From: Chroococcidiopsidaceae cyanobacterium YX2bin18
Lineage (GTDB): Bacteria > Cyanobacteriota > Cyanobacteriia > Cyanobacteriales > Chroococcidiopsidaceae
Length of the DNA stretch: 55,203 nt
Assembly (NCBI GenBank): GCA_030446505.1
Contig: JAUJND010000020.1
Span: forward strand, 1 to 55,203
Direction of reading: 5' to 3'
Position numbers and translations under genes: made by a program. Below, piece after piece: positions 30,240 through 38,820 of this stretch. The first letter of the stretch is position 1; each line of letters begins with the position of its first letter. The notes under the pieces are model-generated. The model saw only the letters and a list, made by a program, of their open reading frames with translations, was not told where the DNA came from and made no database searches.

Positions 30240-30268
30240 AAGGGGGCATGGTGCGCTGTGTCCCCTTG
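30240..30268 (+). terminator. Possible terminator after ahcY
   Basis: AAGGGG (30240-30245) and CCCCTT (30262-30267) form a stem 24 bases after the ahcY stop codon, followed by only a weak T-run (GTTAGCTT). It is plausible but not strong. Confidence 0.4.
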
Positions 30269-30329
30269 TTAGCTTAATTTGTAATTCAGATATATACTGC
30301 TGTATTTTTAATCTTAAGGAATTAACGGA

Positions 30330-30932
30330 ATGGTTGAATGGATAACGAACACCATGAATTCCCTTGGATATTGGGGAATCGGGCTGATGATGTTCTTGGA
30401 AAATTTATTTCCTCCCATTCCCTCGGAACTGATTATGCCGTTGGCAGGATTCACAGTAGCACAAGGTAAGCTGGAGTTTGTGCCTGTGATTGTGGCAGGA
30501 GTTGTAGGTACGGTGCTAGGGGCGCTACCGTGGTACTACGCAGGCAAGATATTAGGCGAACAACGCTTGAAAAGTTTAGCTGATCGTTACGGTAGATGGC
30601 TGACAATCTCAAGCAAGGATATTACTAGGGCGACAGGCTGGTTTGACAAGCACGGCAGTAAAGCTGTATTCTTCTGCCGTCTTGTACCGGGAGTCCGTAC
30701 TTTAATCTCGCTGCCAGCAGGTATCAGCAAAATGCCTATGGTGCCATTTTTAGTCTACTCAACGCTTGGCACACTGTTGTGGGTAAGTTTGCTAACTTAC
30801 GCAGGTTACGTGCTAGGGGATAACTATGAAGTTGTAGAGGTCTACCTTGGTCCCGTTTCCAAAATAGTAGTTGCTACTCTCTTATTTGGGTTCATTATCT
30901 GGATTGTGAAGCGTAATCTTAGACCCAATTAA
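30330..30932 (+). CDS. DedA-family membrane protein
   Basis: The 200-residue protein has the DedA/VTT signatures: FLENLFPPIPSELIMPLAGF near the N-terminus, the glycine-rich GALPWYYAGKILGE, and FFCRLVPGVRTLISLPAG (about 110-130) with the conserved arginine of the family. It has four to five hydrophobic segments. DedA proteins are inner-membrane proteins tied to lipid carrier flipping and membrane-potential homeostasis. The gene is intact and in the same direction as ahcY and the ABC exporter, probably in separate units. Confidence 0.88.
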   Translation: MVEWITNTMNSLGYWGIGLMMFLENLFPPIPSELIMPLAGFTVAQGKLEFVPVIVAGVVGTVLGALPWYYAGKILGEQRLKSLADRYGRWLTISSKDITRATGWFDKHGSKAVFFCRLVPGVRTLISLPAGISKMPMVPFLVYSTLGTLLWVSLLTYAGYVLGDNYEVVEVYLGPVSKIVVATLLFGFIIWIVKRNLRPN

Positions 30933-31064
30933 AGCGCAGTATTTCAAAAATTTGCTTCATAACAGCAAAGTAATCATGTCTAATAACTCTGAAAACAGCT
31001 ATGGCAATCGTCTGAGGGCTAAAAGCTGATAGGTTAAAACAGAAAAGCTGATGGCAATTACGAC

Positions 31065-32789
31065 TTGAAAACGCGCTCTAATTACTGGCAATTACTGCCT
31101 TACATCCGACCCCAGGGGAAAACCATTGCCAAGGGATTAGTTTGCATTCTGGGCTATGTGATAGCAACTTTATTGCTAATTTATCTAGCGGGTAAATTAC
31201 CAAGCCCTTTTGCTCAGGGTGATGTGGTGGCGATCGCCCAAATTGCAGGCACTGCATTAGTTGTTTTTCTGTTTAGAGGCGCTTTTCAGTCTGGTCAAGA
31301 CTTACTAATGGCTGCTGCCGCTTTAAAAGTTGCTTTAGACTTACGCAAGCAAGTTTACGCTCATCTCCACAAGCTGAATCTCAGTTATTTTGAAACTGCT
31401 CAAGCAGGCGATTTATCCTACCGCCTCACGGAAGACATAGACCGTGTTGGGGAAGTTGTAAACAAACTCTTTCATGATTTTGTCCCCTGCGTGATTCAGT
31501 TGGTGGTAATTCCCGCCTACATGATTTATCTAAATTGGCAGTTAACGCTAGCGACACTGATAGTTGCACCGTTGATGGGGGTGTTAATTGGTTGGTTTGG
31601 CGATCGCTTACGTAAGTTTTCCCTCAAAAGTCAAAATCGCGTATCTAATTTGTCAGCAAAATTAACAGAAGAAATTAGTGGTATCCGCTTAGTCCAAGCT
31701 TTTGCTGCCGAAAAATACGAAATCACCCGCTTTAGCCGCGAAGCTGAAGCTAGTCGCAAAGCTAAATACTCTGCTGAACAATTGAAGGCGATTCAGATTC
31801 CGATAGTGGGATTTTTAGAAGCTGTAAGCATAATGCTATTGTTGTGTATTGGTGGGTGGCAAATTGCCCAAGGTAATTTGACAGTAGCTAAATTCTTTAG
31901 CTACCTTGCCGCAGTAGTGTCTTTGTTAGATCCCATTGCTCATGTTACTAACAATTACAACGAGTTCAAACAGGGTGAAGCGTCGGTAGATCGAGTATTT
32001 GAATTAATGGCGATTCAGCCGACAGTAGTGGAAAAGCTGGAGGCGATCGCACTTCCTCCAGTTACGGGCAAAGTCGAATATCGTAACGTTAGCTTTGCTT
32101 ACAACCTGAATCAACCAGTGCTACAAAACTTAAGCTTACTAGCACTACCTGGAGAAAGAATTGCTCTTGTTGGCGCTTCCGGTGCTGGAAAAACTACATT
32201 AGTTAATTTGCTACCGCGCTTCTACGATCCTCAATCTGGTCAAGTTCTCATCGACGGTATTAATATTCAGGATGTGACACTAGGCAGTCTGCGGCGACAG
32301 ATTGGCATTGTGCCTCAAGAAACCGTTTTGTTTTCTGGTACGATCGCCCAGAATATCGCTTTTGGTCAAGCTGAGTTTGATCTAACAGCAGTTCAAGCAG
32401 CAGCTGAAATTGCCAACGCCCACCAATTCATTACCCAGTTTCCTGACAGTTACTACACTTGGGTAGGAGAACGGGGTGTGAATTTATCAGGCGGACAACG
32501 GCAAAGACTGGCGATCGCGCGTGCAGTCCTCCTCAACCCCAGAATTCTCATCCTCGACGAAGCTACATCAGCGCTGGATTCCGAATCGGAAGCACTGGTG
32601 CAGGAAGCGCTAGAACGGTTAATGTATAACCGAACAGTTTTTATTATTGCCCACCGCCTCACCACAGTCCGCCGTAGCGATCGCATTCTAGTCGTAGAAC
32701 AGGGGCAAATTGTCGAATCGGGAACTCATGATGAGTTATTAGCGCTTTCACATCGATATGCTCGGTTTTATGCCCAGCAGTTTAGTTAA
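31065..32789 (+). CDS. ABC exporter, fused permease and ATPase (MsbA-like)
   Basis: The 574-residue half-transporter uses a TTG start; a nearby ATG at 31051 is out of frame and closes after five codons. The membrane domain (about 15-310) holds six helices. The nucleotide-binding domain (about 335-570) shows Walker A GASGAGKT (about 371-378), Q-loop GIVPQETVLFSGTI, signature LSGGQRQR (about 472-479), Walker B ILILDEATSALDSESE and the H-loop IIAHRLTT. It would work as a homodimer exporting a lipid or hydrophobic substrate. HepA-type proteins of heterocystous cyanobacteria are similar, but the substrate cannot be told here. Confidence 0.9.
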   Translation: MKTRSNYWQLLPYIRPQGKTIAKGLVCILGYVIATLLLIYLAGKLPSPFAQGDVVAIAQIAGTALVVFLFRGAFQSGQDLLMAAAALKVALDLRKQVYAHLHKLNLSYFETAQAGDLSYRLTEDIDRVGEVVNKLFHDFVPCVIQLVVIPAYMIYLNWQLTLATLIVAPLMGVLIGWFGDRLRKFSLKSQNRVSNLSAKLTEEISGIRLVQAFAAEKYEITRFSREAEASRKAKYSAEQLKAIQIPIVGFLEAVSIMLLLCIGGWQIAQGNLTVAKFFSYLAAVVSLLDPIAHVTNNYNEFKQGEASVDRVFELMAIQPTVVEKLEAIALPPVTGKVEYRNVSFAYNLNQPVLQNLSLLALPGERIALVGASGAGKTTLVNLLPRFYDPQSGQVLIDGINIQDVTLGSLRRQIGIVPQETVLFSGTIAQNIAFGQAEFDLTAVQAAAEIANAHQFITQFPDSYYTWVGERGVNLSGGQRQRLAIARAVLLNPRILILDEATSALDSESEALVQEALERLMYNRTVFIIAHRLTTVRRSDRILVVEQGQIVESGTHDELLALSHRYARFYAQQFS

Positions 32790-32932
32790 TAGCTAGATTG
32801 CGGGTGTCCTTGCGTCTTTTCGTCCTTGCAGTTACCCGAATGGAAGGATTTATCATTAACCTATAAGGGTTGGCAATAGCTTGCTCTGCATAGATTTGGC
32901 ATAGTAGGCATATAAGAAAGTAGCTTTAGACT

Positions 32933-34867
32933 ATGCCATCACTAAATCCCCCTCTCACTAAGGACGATTTCATCAACTCTCGCTGGCAGGATGTGGTAAA
33001 CAGCAGTGAGAGAAGGGACTGTCTTACCTATGACAGTGCTTTTTGGAAAAAGGCACAGGAAGCAAAAGAAGCAGAGAGCGTCAGAGAACAAGCTGTCCTT
33101 GAGATTTTGGCAGCCGTGACTAGTGCTGCAATCAAACCAGAATCAACTGAGGAGTTTTTTGCTGAAGTTTTCCAGAACCTTACAGACGAACATCTAGACT
33201 TTCTTGCTGAGATTGCTTCTGAAATATCAGATCCGGAACTTCAAGCACGTGTTGCAGATATTCTCTGGGTTAGACGGCACGACTATCGAATGGCTCAGCT
33301 AGCAGTTACTGCTTACTTACAATCTGCTATAGGACTAGAAGATCCTGAGAAGTGGACTTGTTGTTTTGACAGGATTGAACGAGCGCTTAGGCTAGCACGG
33401 AAAATCAATTATAAAGCGGATACTATTATTAGCCATATTGAGGCAGTTCTAGATCGCTGCAATGGAGAAGATCCGCTGTGGCTATCAGCAAAGCTGATGG
33501 AGCTTTTGCAAGAGTACCGACTTGGCGCTCCAACGAAATATGCCGCTCTTGCTGGAAAAGCTGCAACCCTAGCACAAGCAGCTCGTGATTGGCGTAGAGC
33601 AAGAACTTATTGGAAAATTAAGGTAATATGGCATCTCCTTGAAAAGGATAGAGAAAGTGAACTTGCTGCTTCTATGCTTGCCGCCGAAACCTACGTTAAG
33701 GAAGCCGAGGATGCGCTTAAGGAAAATCCTCCTAGCTATTTGAGGGCATCACACTTTATGCAGCAAGCTGTTGAAGCTTTCAGAAGCATTCGGGGTACTA
33801 AGGAAGAAACTACGGCTGCAAAAAGCAGGTCGGAAGAGGTTCACAAGCTTCTCCTTCAGTATCAAGAGAAATCTCGAAAAGAGCTAATTGCTAGTTCTCA
33901 TAAGTTTGATATCAGTGAAATGGTTGAGCAAGCCAGGACACAAGTTAGAGGAAAAAATTTTCAGGATGCCCTTTTTGCTCTGTCTCTGTTAGGCTCTCCG
34001 ACCAATGTCTCTCAACTGAGACAACAGGTACAGAGGCAAGCTCATGAGTTTATTGGGTCTCACCTTTTACCTGTAGTAATGATGAACGAGATGGGTAAAG
34101 TTATAGCTTGTCAACCTGGCTCAGTCCTTTCCAGCGATCCTGATGAGGCAGAAGCGGCAACTCGTTTTGAGATGAATCAAAACGCAATCTATTACCAAAC
34201 TTTACAGGCTCAAGCCTATGTTGAACCTGCAAGATATCAGATCAACCTAGAACATAGCGTAAGAATCAACGATTTACTTCCAATCGTTTCAAACAGCCCT
34301 TTCGTGCCACCAGAGCGAGAGTATCTATTTGCGAAAGGACTTTACGCGGGACTAACCGGAGACTTCTTCACGTCCACTCATATCCTCATCCCCCAAATTG
34401 AGAATTCTGTCCGTTATCTACTCTGGAGACGACAAGATGTATTACCTTCTGGACTCGACGATAAGGGCATTCAGAATGAACACAATTTGAATACTACCCT
34501 TTATCGTTCAGAGATAACCTCTATTTTTGATGAAGACACTCTGTTTGACCTCAAGAGCTTACTACTTGTTGAGCATTCCGGCAGCAATTTGAGGAATCGC
34601 ATGGCTCATGGGCTGATTAATGATGGTGAATTCTTGAGTTCTCTCATGTCCTACCTGTGGTGGTTCACACTACGACTATGCTGTCTACCAATCTTAATAC
34701 ATCAACATAAGGTGGAACAGTCCGACCCTTGGGTCAAATTCGCTGGTATGTTCAAGGATGATCCGCTTTTTGATGAATTCGTAGAGGATATGGCTGCCTA
34801 TCGGCGTGAGCTAGATGCCGAAGTTGCTGCCAATGAGGTCACCTCAGAGGAGAGCCAGTCTGAGTGA
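32933..34867 (+). CDS. DUF4209 domain protein (HEPN-like RNxxxHG motif)
   Basis: The protein is 644 residues and intact. A helical N-terminal region (about 1-330, rich in Lys/Glu and TPR-like) leads to the DUF4209 region (about 445-600: FVPPEREYLFAKGLYAGLTG, STHILIPQIENSVRYLLWRR, LLLVEHSGSNLRNRMAHGLI). The family motif RNxxxHG is residues 554-560 (RNRMAHG) and also fits the RX4-6H pattern of HEPN ribonucleases. No membrane segment is seen. The stop overlaps the GTG start of a PIN-domain gene by four bases, so the two are translationally coupled. A joint toxin-type or defence role is inferred, not shown. Confidence 0.82.
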   Translation: MPSLNPPLTKDDFINSRWQDVVNSSERRDCLTYDSAFWKKAQEAKEAESVREQAVLEILAAVTSAAIKPESTEEFFAEVFQNLTDEHLDFLAEIASEISDPELQARVADILWVRRHDYRMAQLAVTAYLQSAIGLEDPEKWTCCFDRIERALRLARKINYKADTIISHIEAVLDRCNGEDPLWLSAKLMELLQEYRLGAPTKYAALAGKAATLAQAARDWRRARTYWKIKVIWHLLEKDRESELAASMLAAETYVKEAEDALKENPPSYLRASHFMQQAVEAFRSIRGTKEETTAAKSRSEEVHKLLLQYQEKSRKELIASSHKFDISEMVEQARTQVRGKNFQDALFALSLLGSPTNVSQLRQQVQRQAHEFIGSHLLPVVMMNEMGKVIACQPGSVLSSDPDEAEAATRFEMNQNAIYYQTLQAQAYVEPARYQINLEHSVRINDLLPIVSNSPFVPPEREYLFAKGLYAGLTGDFFTSTHILIPQIENSVRYLLWRRQDVLPSGLDDKGIQNEHNLNTTLYRSEITSIFDEDTLFDLKSLLLVEHSGSNLRNRMAHGLINDGEFLSSLMSYLWWFTLRLCCLPILIHQHKVEQSDPWVKFAGMFKDDPLFDEFVEDMAAYRRELDAEVAANEVTSEESQSE

Positions 34868-35286
34868 GTCGATATATACTTGATACCGATCACGTTACTC
34901 TCTTCCAGCATAATCATCTCGGAATCGTACAACGTGCCAAGGAGGTTGGTGGTTCCAACATATTTATTACAACTGTTACGCTCGAAGAGCAATTGCGAGG
35001 AAGGTTGGCTGGTATTAGCAGAGCCGCTACAAAGCCTGAACATTTAGCAGTTGCATACAAGAACCTCCGAAGAACCCTACTTTACTTTTGCAGTGTGAAT
35101 TTGCTGGATTTCAACGATGCAGCATCTAATTGTTACCGTAGTTTGCTCCAACAAAAAGTTCGGATAGGCACACAAGACCTGAGAATTGCTGCGATCGCTC
35201 TGGTTAACCAGACAACTCTTGTTACACGCAATCAAAAAGACTTTAGCAAAGTTCCTGATTTAGCGCTTGAGGATTGGACTGTTTAA
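34864..35286 (+). CDS. PIN-domain protein, VapC-like nuclease
   Basis: The 140-residue PIN domain starts with GTG inside the GTGA overlap with the DUF4209 gene. The acidic pocket is readable: Asp7 (ILDTDH), Glu42 (TLEEQ), Asp105 (GTQDLRIAA) and, after TRN, Asp126 (NQKDF). These match metal-dependent ribonucleases of the VapC type. No VapB-like antitoxin gene lies upstream or downstream; its only partner is the large DUF4209 protein. Either that protein is the unusual control partner, or the pair acts together on RNA. Catalytic residues appear intact. Confidence 0.88.
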   Translation: MSRYILDTDHVTLFQHNHLGIVQRAKEVGGSNIFITTVTLEEQLRGRLAGISRAATKPEHLAVAYKNLRRTLLYFCSVNLLDFNDAASNCYRSLLQQKVRIGTQDLRIAAIALVNQTTLVTRNQKDFSKVPDLALEDWTV

Positions 35287-35411
35287 GGGACAGTGGTTAA
35301 CGCAATCTAGCAAATAGCTGCACCTAACGGCTGAATCAAGCGTCGGCTTAGTTTCCAAGTTATCTGCCGCTGGTGAGCTATGGTCATTAGAGGTTATCTT
35401 AATTAACAGAT

Positions 35412-35700
35412 CTATTGCTGTTGCAACAAAGTATTTACCCAGATAGCATTGGCTTCCGACAACACGGGGACTGGCTCACGGGTATAGTCGATCGCCAAAT
35501 CAAACCCTGCTTGGTCGTATACTCCCTGTAGCAATGCTTGCAAGTCTCCTAATAGCTCTGTGTCTTCGTGACGGAGGGGTAATTGGAAGGGTGAAATTGG
35601 ATCTTGTAGCCCAAACGGATACAATTCTGCCTGGGGACGGCGATCGCTGCGACTCACCAAGATTCGATAAGTTGCCTAAATGTTTTTTCCAAGATAGACA
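35412..35700 (-). pseudogene. DUF4058 protein, C-terminal remnant
   Basis: Minus-strand frames read YRILVSRSDRRPQAELYPFG, PISPFQLPLRHEDTELLGDL, QALLQGVYDQAGFDLAIDYT and PVPVLSEANAIWVNTLL. This is the C-terminal part of DUF4058, a cyanobacterial family of unknown function. About two thirds of the usual length is missing, and the 5' end merges into the frame shared with cytM downstream sequence. It is a fragment. Confidence 0.7.
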
Positions 35701-35735
35701 TAATGCGCCCTTATTCTGACCTCTACCTCCTTTGC

Positions 35736-36110
35736 TCATAGGGTTTTTAAATAGCTTAGAAGGTCTGCCATTTCTTTTACATTCGGCTGGAACTGAGGCA
35801 TTGGAGGTGTTTCGCCACTTATGACTTGGTGAATCAGACCAAAGCGGGATTTTCGCTTCGAGACTCCTTGCAAGTTGGGACCCACGCTACCATCTGCTTG
35901 TAAACCATGACAACCAGCGCAGTTCATTTGAAAGATAGCCTGACCTTGAACTGCGTCTCCTGTAAGCGATAGAACACTTTTGACATATGGATCTGATATA
36001 CGAACAATGTGAAAGCTGAAAATAGCCAAGAGAACGGCTAATACAGCCGCTAGCCCAATTAAAGTTAGCCGCTGAATCAGGACTTCAGGTTTGAAAAGCT
36101 GGTTATTCAA
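35736..36110 (-). CDS. cytM: Membrane-anchored c-type cytochrome (cytochrome cM)
   Basis: The 124-residue protein has one N-terminal hydrophobic anchor (about 15-35, uncleaved signal type) and a single haem site C64-A-G-C67-H68, with likely axial Met104 (TPPMPQF). Length, anchor and SDPYVKSVLSLTGD before the haem site match cyanobacterial cytochrome cM, a low-abundance carrier on the lumenal/periplasmic side whose role between respiration and photosynthesis is debated. It is divergent from petG, with 232 bases between starts that should hold both promoters. Confidence 0.85.
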   Translation of the reverse strand: MNNQLFKPEVLIQRLTLIGLAAVLAVLLAIFSFHIVRISDPYVKSVLSLTGDAVQGQAIFQMNCAGCHGLQADGSVGPNLQGVSKRKSRFGLIHQVISGETPPMPQFQPNVKEMADLLSYLKTL

Positions 36111-36342
36111 AAGGTTTACACTTAAAAACAGATTTTACAAAAATTTTTATCTCTTACACACAGCTTAAAAGTTCTTGATGATGTCTGCAAGCAAAGTTAA
36201 CTGGAGTAAATTTGCCAACTACTTGTCGTGATTCATTTACGCGCTGGAGTAAAAATGCTGACAGAATTCTGCCTTTCTCATCTGTACCTAGTAATATGAG
36301 GAACAGGTAATAAATATTTATCACTTGAAAAGGAGATTTAAC

Positions 36343-36456
36343 GTGATTGAGCCGCTACTGGATGGCATTGTTTTAGGTTTAATATTTGTAACTCTGGCTG
36401 GTTTGTTTTTCGCTGCCTATAAGCAGTACAAGCGTGGCAAGCAGCTAGGTATTTAA
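36343..36456 (+). CDS. petG: Cytochrome b6f complex subunit V (PetG)
   Basis: A 37-residue protein starting at GTG with Shine-Dalgarno AGGAG seven bases upstream. It reads [20 protein letters not shown] then [17 protein letters not shown]: a single membrane helix with the basic tail YKRG typical of PetG. It is needed for assembly or stability of the b6f complex in the thylakoid. It is followed by a strong hairpin terminator. The gene is below usual size cut-offs and easily missed. Confidence 0.95.
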   Translation: MIEPLLDGIVLGLIFVTLAGLFFAAYKQYKRGKQLGI

Positions 36457-36486
36457 AGCTGTAGTCCGTCCTAATATTGACTGCTT

Positions 36487-36515
36487 GCCCTTCTCCTCCC
36501 AGGAGAAGGGCTTTT
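36487..36515. terminator. Bidirectional terminator between petG and rsmD
   Basis: A perfect 10-base stem GCCCTTCTCC (36487-36496) / GGAGAAGGGC (36502-36511), loop TCCCA, is followed by TTTT on the plus strand. It ends petG transcription and abuts the rsmD stop on the other strand. Confidence 0.85.
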
Positions 36516-37064
36516 AAGTTGCTGTGTTTAGACTTACTGGACGGTAGAAGGTTACAGCTGTATTGCCGTATATCTTTTCGCGGCAGATTTCTAGCGTAGG
36601 GATGTGTTGAAGTGTTTCAGCAGTTGGATTGTGTTCTACTGCTAGTTCACCGCTAGGAGCTCGCAGCTGGTAGTGAGCGATCGCAGTTAACACTGGCTGG
36701 TACAAGTTACTAGCATAGGGCGGATCGAAGTAAATTCGGTCGAATTGTTGCCCTGAGAGGTTTTTTAATCGCTGTACTACGTCTCCGCGTAACACTTGAA
36801 ACTTTTGTTCGGGTTGAGCTACACGCTGCCAGTTTTGCTGAATAATGGCATAGGCACGGCGATTGTTCTATGCCCAGTACCAAGGCTGCACCCCGACACA
36901 AAGCCTCTGCTCCCATTGCTCCACTACCAGCGCAAAGGTCAAGCCAGCGACAGCCAGCAATTTTACCTTGCCAAATGTTAAACACAGCTTCGCGCACACG
37001 AGGGTGTAGGTCGAGTCGCTAAACCCGGAAGTGTCTTGAGTTGACGATTACCATGAATTCTCAT
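36514..37064 (-). pseudogene. rsmD: 16S rRNA guanine-966 N2-methyltransferase, frameshifted
   Basis: From ATG 37064: MRIHGNRQLKTLPGLATRPT, then one base missing near 37000 (CCCTCGTGTGCG), VREAVFNIWQGKIAGCRWLD and LCAGSGAMGAEALCRGA (SAM-binding motif LDLCAGSGAMG), a second shift near 36865, then LRGDVVQRLKNL and FDRIYFDPPYASNLYQPVLT (catalytic motif DPPY). All parts of RsmD are readable, but two frameshifts break it. The enzyme methylates G966 of 16S rRNA and is usually dispensable. It sits between petG and hisH, probably its ancestral place. Confidence 0.88.
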
Positions 37065-37095
37065 TAGTCATGGGATAGGAGGATTAAAGAGAAGT

Positions 37096-37512
37096 TCAAA
37101 CTGAGGCAGCAGCCGATAAAGGAGGTGGCTGCGGTTTCCAAGGTCGTCGTCGAATAGTTGGAGGTGGTAGATCATCAGGAGGATCTGATGGTAGCTTATC
37201 CCAAGTATCTTCAGGTGCAAGCGATCGCCTATGCCTAATATGTTGCCGTTGTCTTATTCTTTGTCGTGCTTGTGAGCGAGGAGATGATGGTAGTAACTCA
37301 GTTACATTATCCGGGTTTTTCAAAATAGTCTCGCAGCGATCTTGCTGCGTCACCATCAAACCAAAACTCTCTTGGCTGGCGCTTAAATAAACCCCCTGAG
37401 CAGTTACCAAAATGACAACACTGTATTTACCGCTGATTGAGATCCGATCTAGTTCAACAGCAACAATGTGATCAGTATTGATAACTGTATCGCCAACCTT
37501 GATAAATGCCAT
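37096..37512 (-). CDS. Conserved hypothetical protein, proline-rich C-terminus
   Basis: The first 65 residues of this 138-residue protein (MAFIKVGDTVINTDHIVAVE, VVILVTAQGVYLSASQESFG) form short strands like a small beta domain. The rest is basic and proline-rich (RQRIRQRQHIRHRR, SDPPDDLPPPTIRRRPWKP), probably disordered. It may be nucleic-acid binding by charge, but no family is recognised. It lies between broken hisH and rsmD on the same strand, yet is itself intact. The ATG is 7 bases from the end of hisH. Confidence 0.65.
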   Translation of the reverse strand: MAFIKVGDTVINTDHIVAVELDRISISGKYSVVILVTAQGVYLSASQESFGLMVTQQDRCETILKNPDNVTELLPSSPRSQARQRIRQRQHIRHRRSLAPEDTWDKLPSDPPDDLPPPTIRRRPWKPQPPPLSAAASV

Positions 37513-37518
37513 AGCTAG

Positions 37519-38170
37519 CTACAACAGGATTGAATGTAAGTTACCTATGCTAGAACCGCCAGACCGGACTTGCTGTACAAAGTTAGATAAAATTTGTAGA
37601 CCTGCGGTGGAAGACTTTTCTGGGTGAAACTGCGCTGCCATCAGGTTGTGAGTAGCGATCACTGCCGTAACTGTTTGGCTACCGTGAGTAACGGTTGCTG
37701 CTTTGACTTCAGGATCAGTTGGATCAACATAGTAGGAGTGGACAAATATGCCCAAGGCTGAAACGGTAACTGCTGCAACAATGGACATCCTGGCTGAGTA
37801 ATTTCTAGTTGGTTCCAGCCATGTGAGGTGTAATTCCAGGTTCGTAAGTGAATCGTCGCACAGTACCAGCAATAATTCCTAGTCGGTTCCTTGCCTTCTT
37901 CACTGCTTTCAAAAAGAATCTGCAAACCCAAGCAAATGCCTAAAAATGGTTTGCCACTAGCAATTATGTTTTAATTGGTTCTTCTAAGCCGCGCGATCGC
38001 AGATGTTGCATCGCTGGATCAAATGCCCCCACTCCGGCAATACCACTGTCTGCCTGCTCCAATTCTCTTGGAGAATCAGTAATCCTAGCAGTCGCCCCAG
38101 CTTTCTCCAACCCTTTGCAGACTGAGTGTAAATTCCCCATGTCGTAATCTATGATTGCGATCGCTGACAT
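37519..38170 (-). pseudogene. hisH: Imidazole glycerol phosphate synthase subunit HisH, frameshifted
   Basis: Pieces in order: AIIDYDMGNLHSVCKGLEKA, GVGAFDPAMQHLRSRGLEEP, then one A missing near 37968, KPFLGICLGLQILFESSEEG (catalytic cysteine loop GICLGLQ), one G missing near 37885, TVRRFTYEPGITPHM, another G missing near 37838, WNQLEITQPGCPLLQQLP, one T missing near 37748, then FVHSYYVDPTD and NLMAAQFHPEKSS with the catalytic His and Glu. HisH supplies ammonia for histidine synthesis. Four single-base losses, each in a short run, destroy it. An intact copy or another source of histidine would be needed. Confidence 0.9.
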
Positions 38171-38230
38171 TGACGCATCCTTATATGTAACGAGGCTGTT
38201 TTTATTTTAAATTAACAACCAATGTTTTGT

Positions 38231-38775
38231 ATGCCGCATAAAATACTATTAACTTCATTCACCACTGGCTACCTCATCAACTATCTAATTCCTCTGATGA
38301 TTTATTGAATGAAATATCTAAAATTGATACTTCATATCTAGCATTTTTGAGACTTCTACCAGTTGATATTGAACTAGCTAGCTGTTGTGTAATTACTAAA
38401 ATAAATGAACTACAACCTGATGCCGTTATTTGTTGTGGTATGGCAGAAAGCCGGAGTTTATTGACTATAGAATCGACTGCAACTTGTGGCGATAGTAGAC
38501 TAACAACGCTAATTAATTTGGAGCAATTAGTAGCTAGTGATACAATTGAAGTTAGCGACGATGCAGGTAAATTTGTGTGTGAAGGTCTTTATTACTCAGT
38601 TTTGAAGTACATTATTGACCACAACTTAAACATTCATTGTATTTTTGTCCATGTTCCTATCTTGACAAAACAAAACTTGGCTGAGATTGTGTCAGATTTC
38701 AAGTTAATTATTCATCAAATCAAGTATTGTTCAAACCCCTATATAAATAAAAAGTCAAGCTCAAATTTTGGATAA
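38231..38775 (+). pseudogene. Peptidase C15 (pyroglutamyl-peptidase I-like), frameshifted at the N-terminus
   Basis: From ATG 38231 the frame reads MPHKILLTSFTT and is lost at ACCACTGGCTACC, where one T is missing; allowing it gives WLPHQLSNSSDDLLNEISKI and joins the long frame ending at 38775. The long part has FLRLLPVDIELA, DAVICCGMAESRSLLTIEST, DDAGKFVCEGLYYSVLKYII and HCIFVHVPIL, with glutamate, cysteine (AGKFVCEGLYY) and histidine (FVHVP) in the pattern of C15 peptidases. A shorter protein from 38305 could still be made but would lack the first strand. Confidence 0.7.
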
Positions 38776-38820
38776 AGTTATAAATATTGAATCAGAAAAG
38801 TGAAATAATCTACTTTACTG

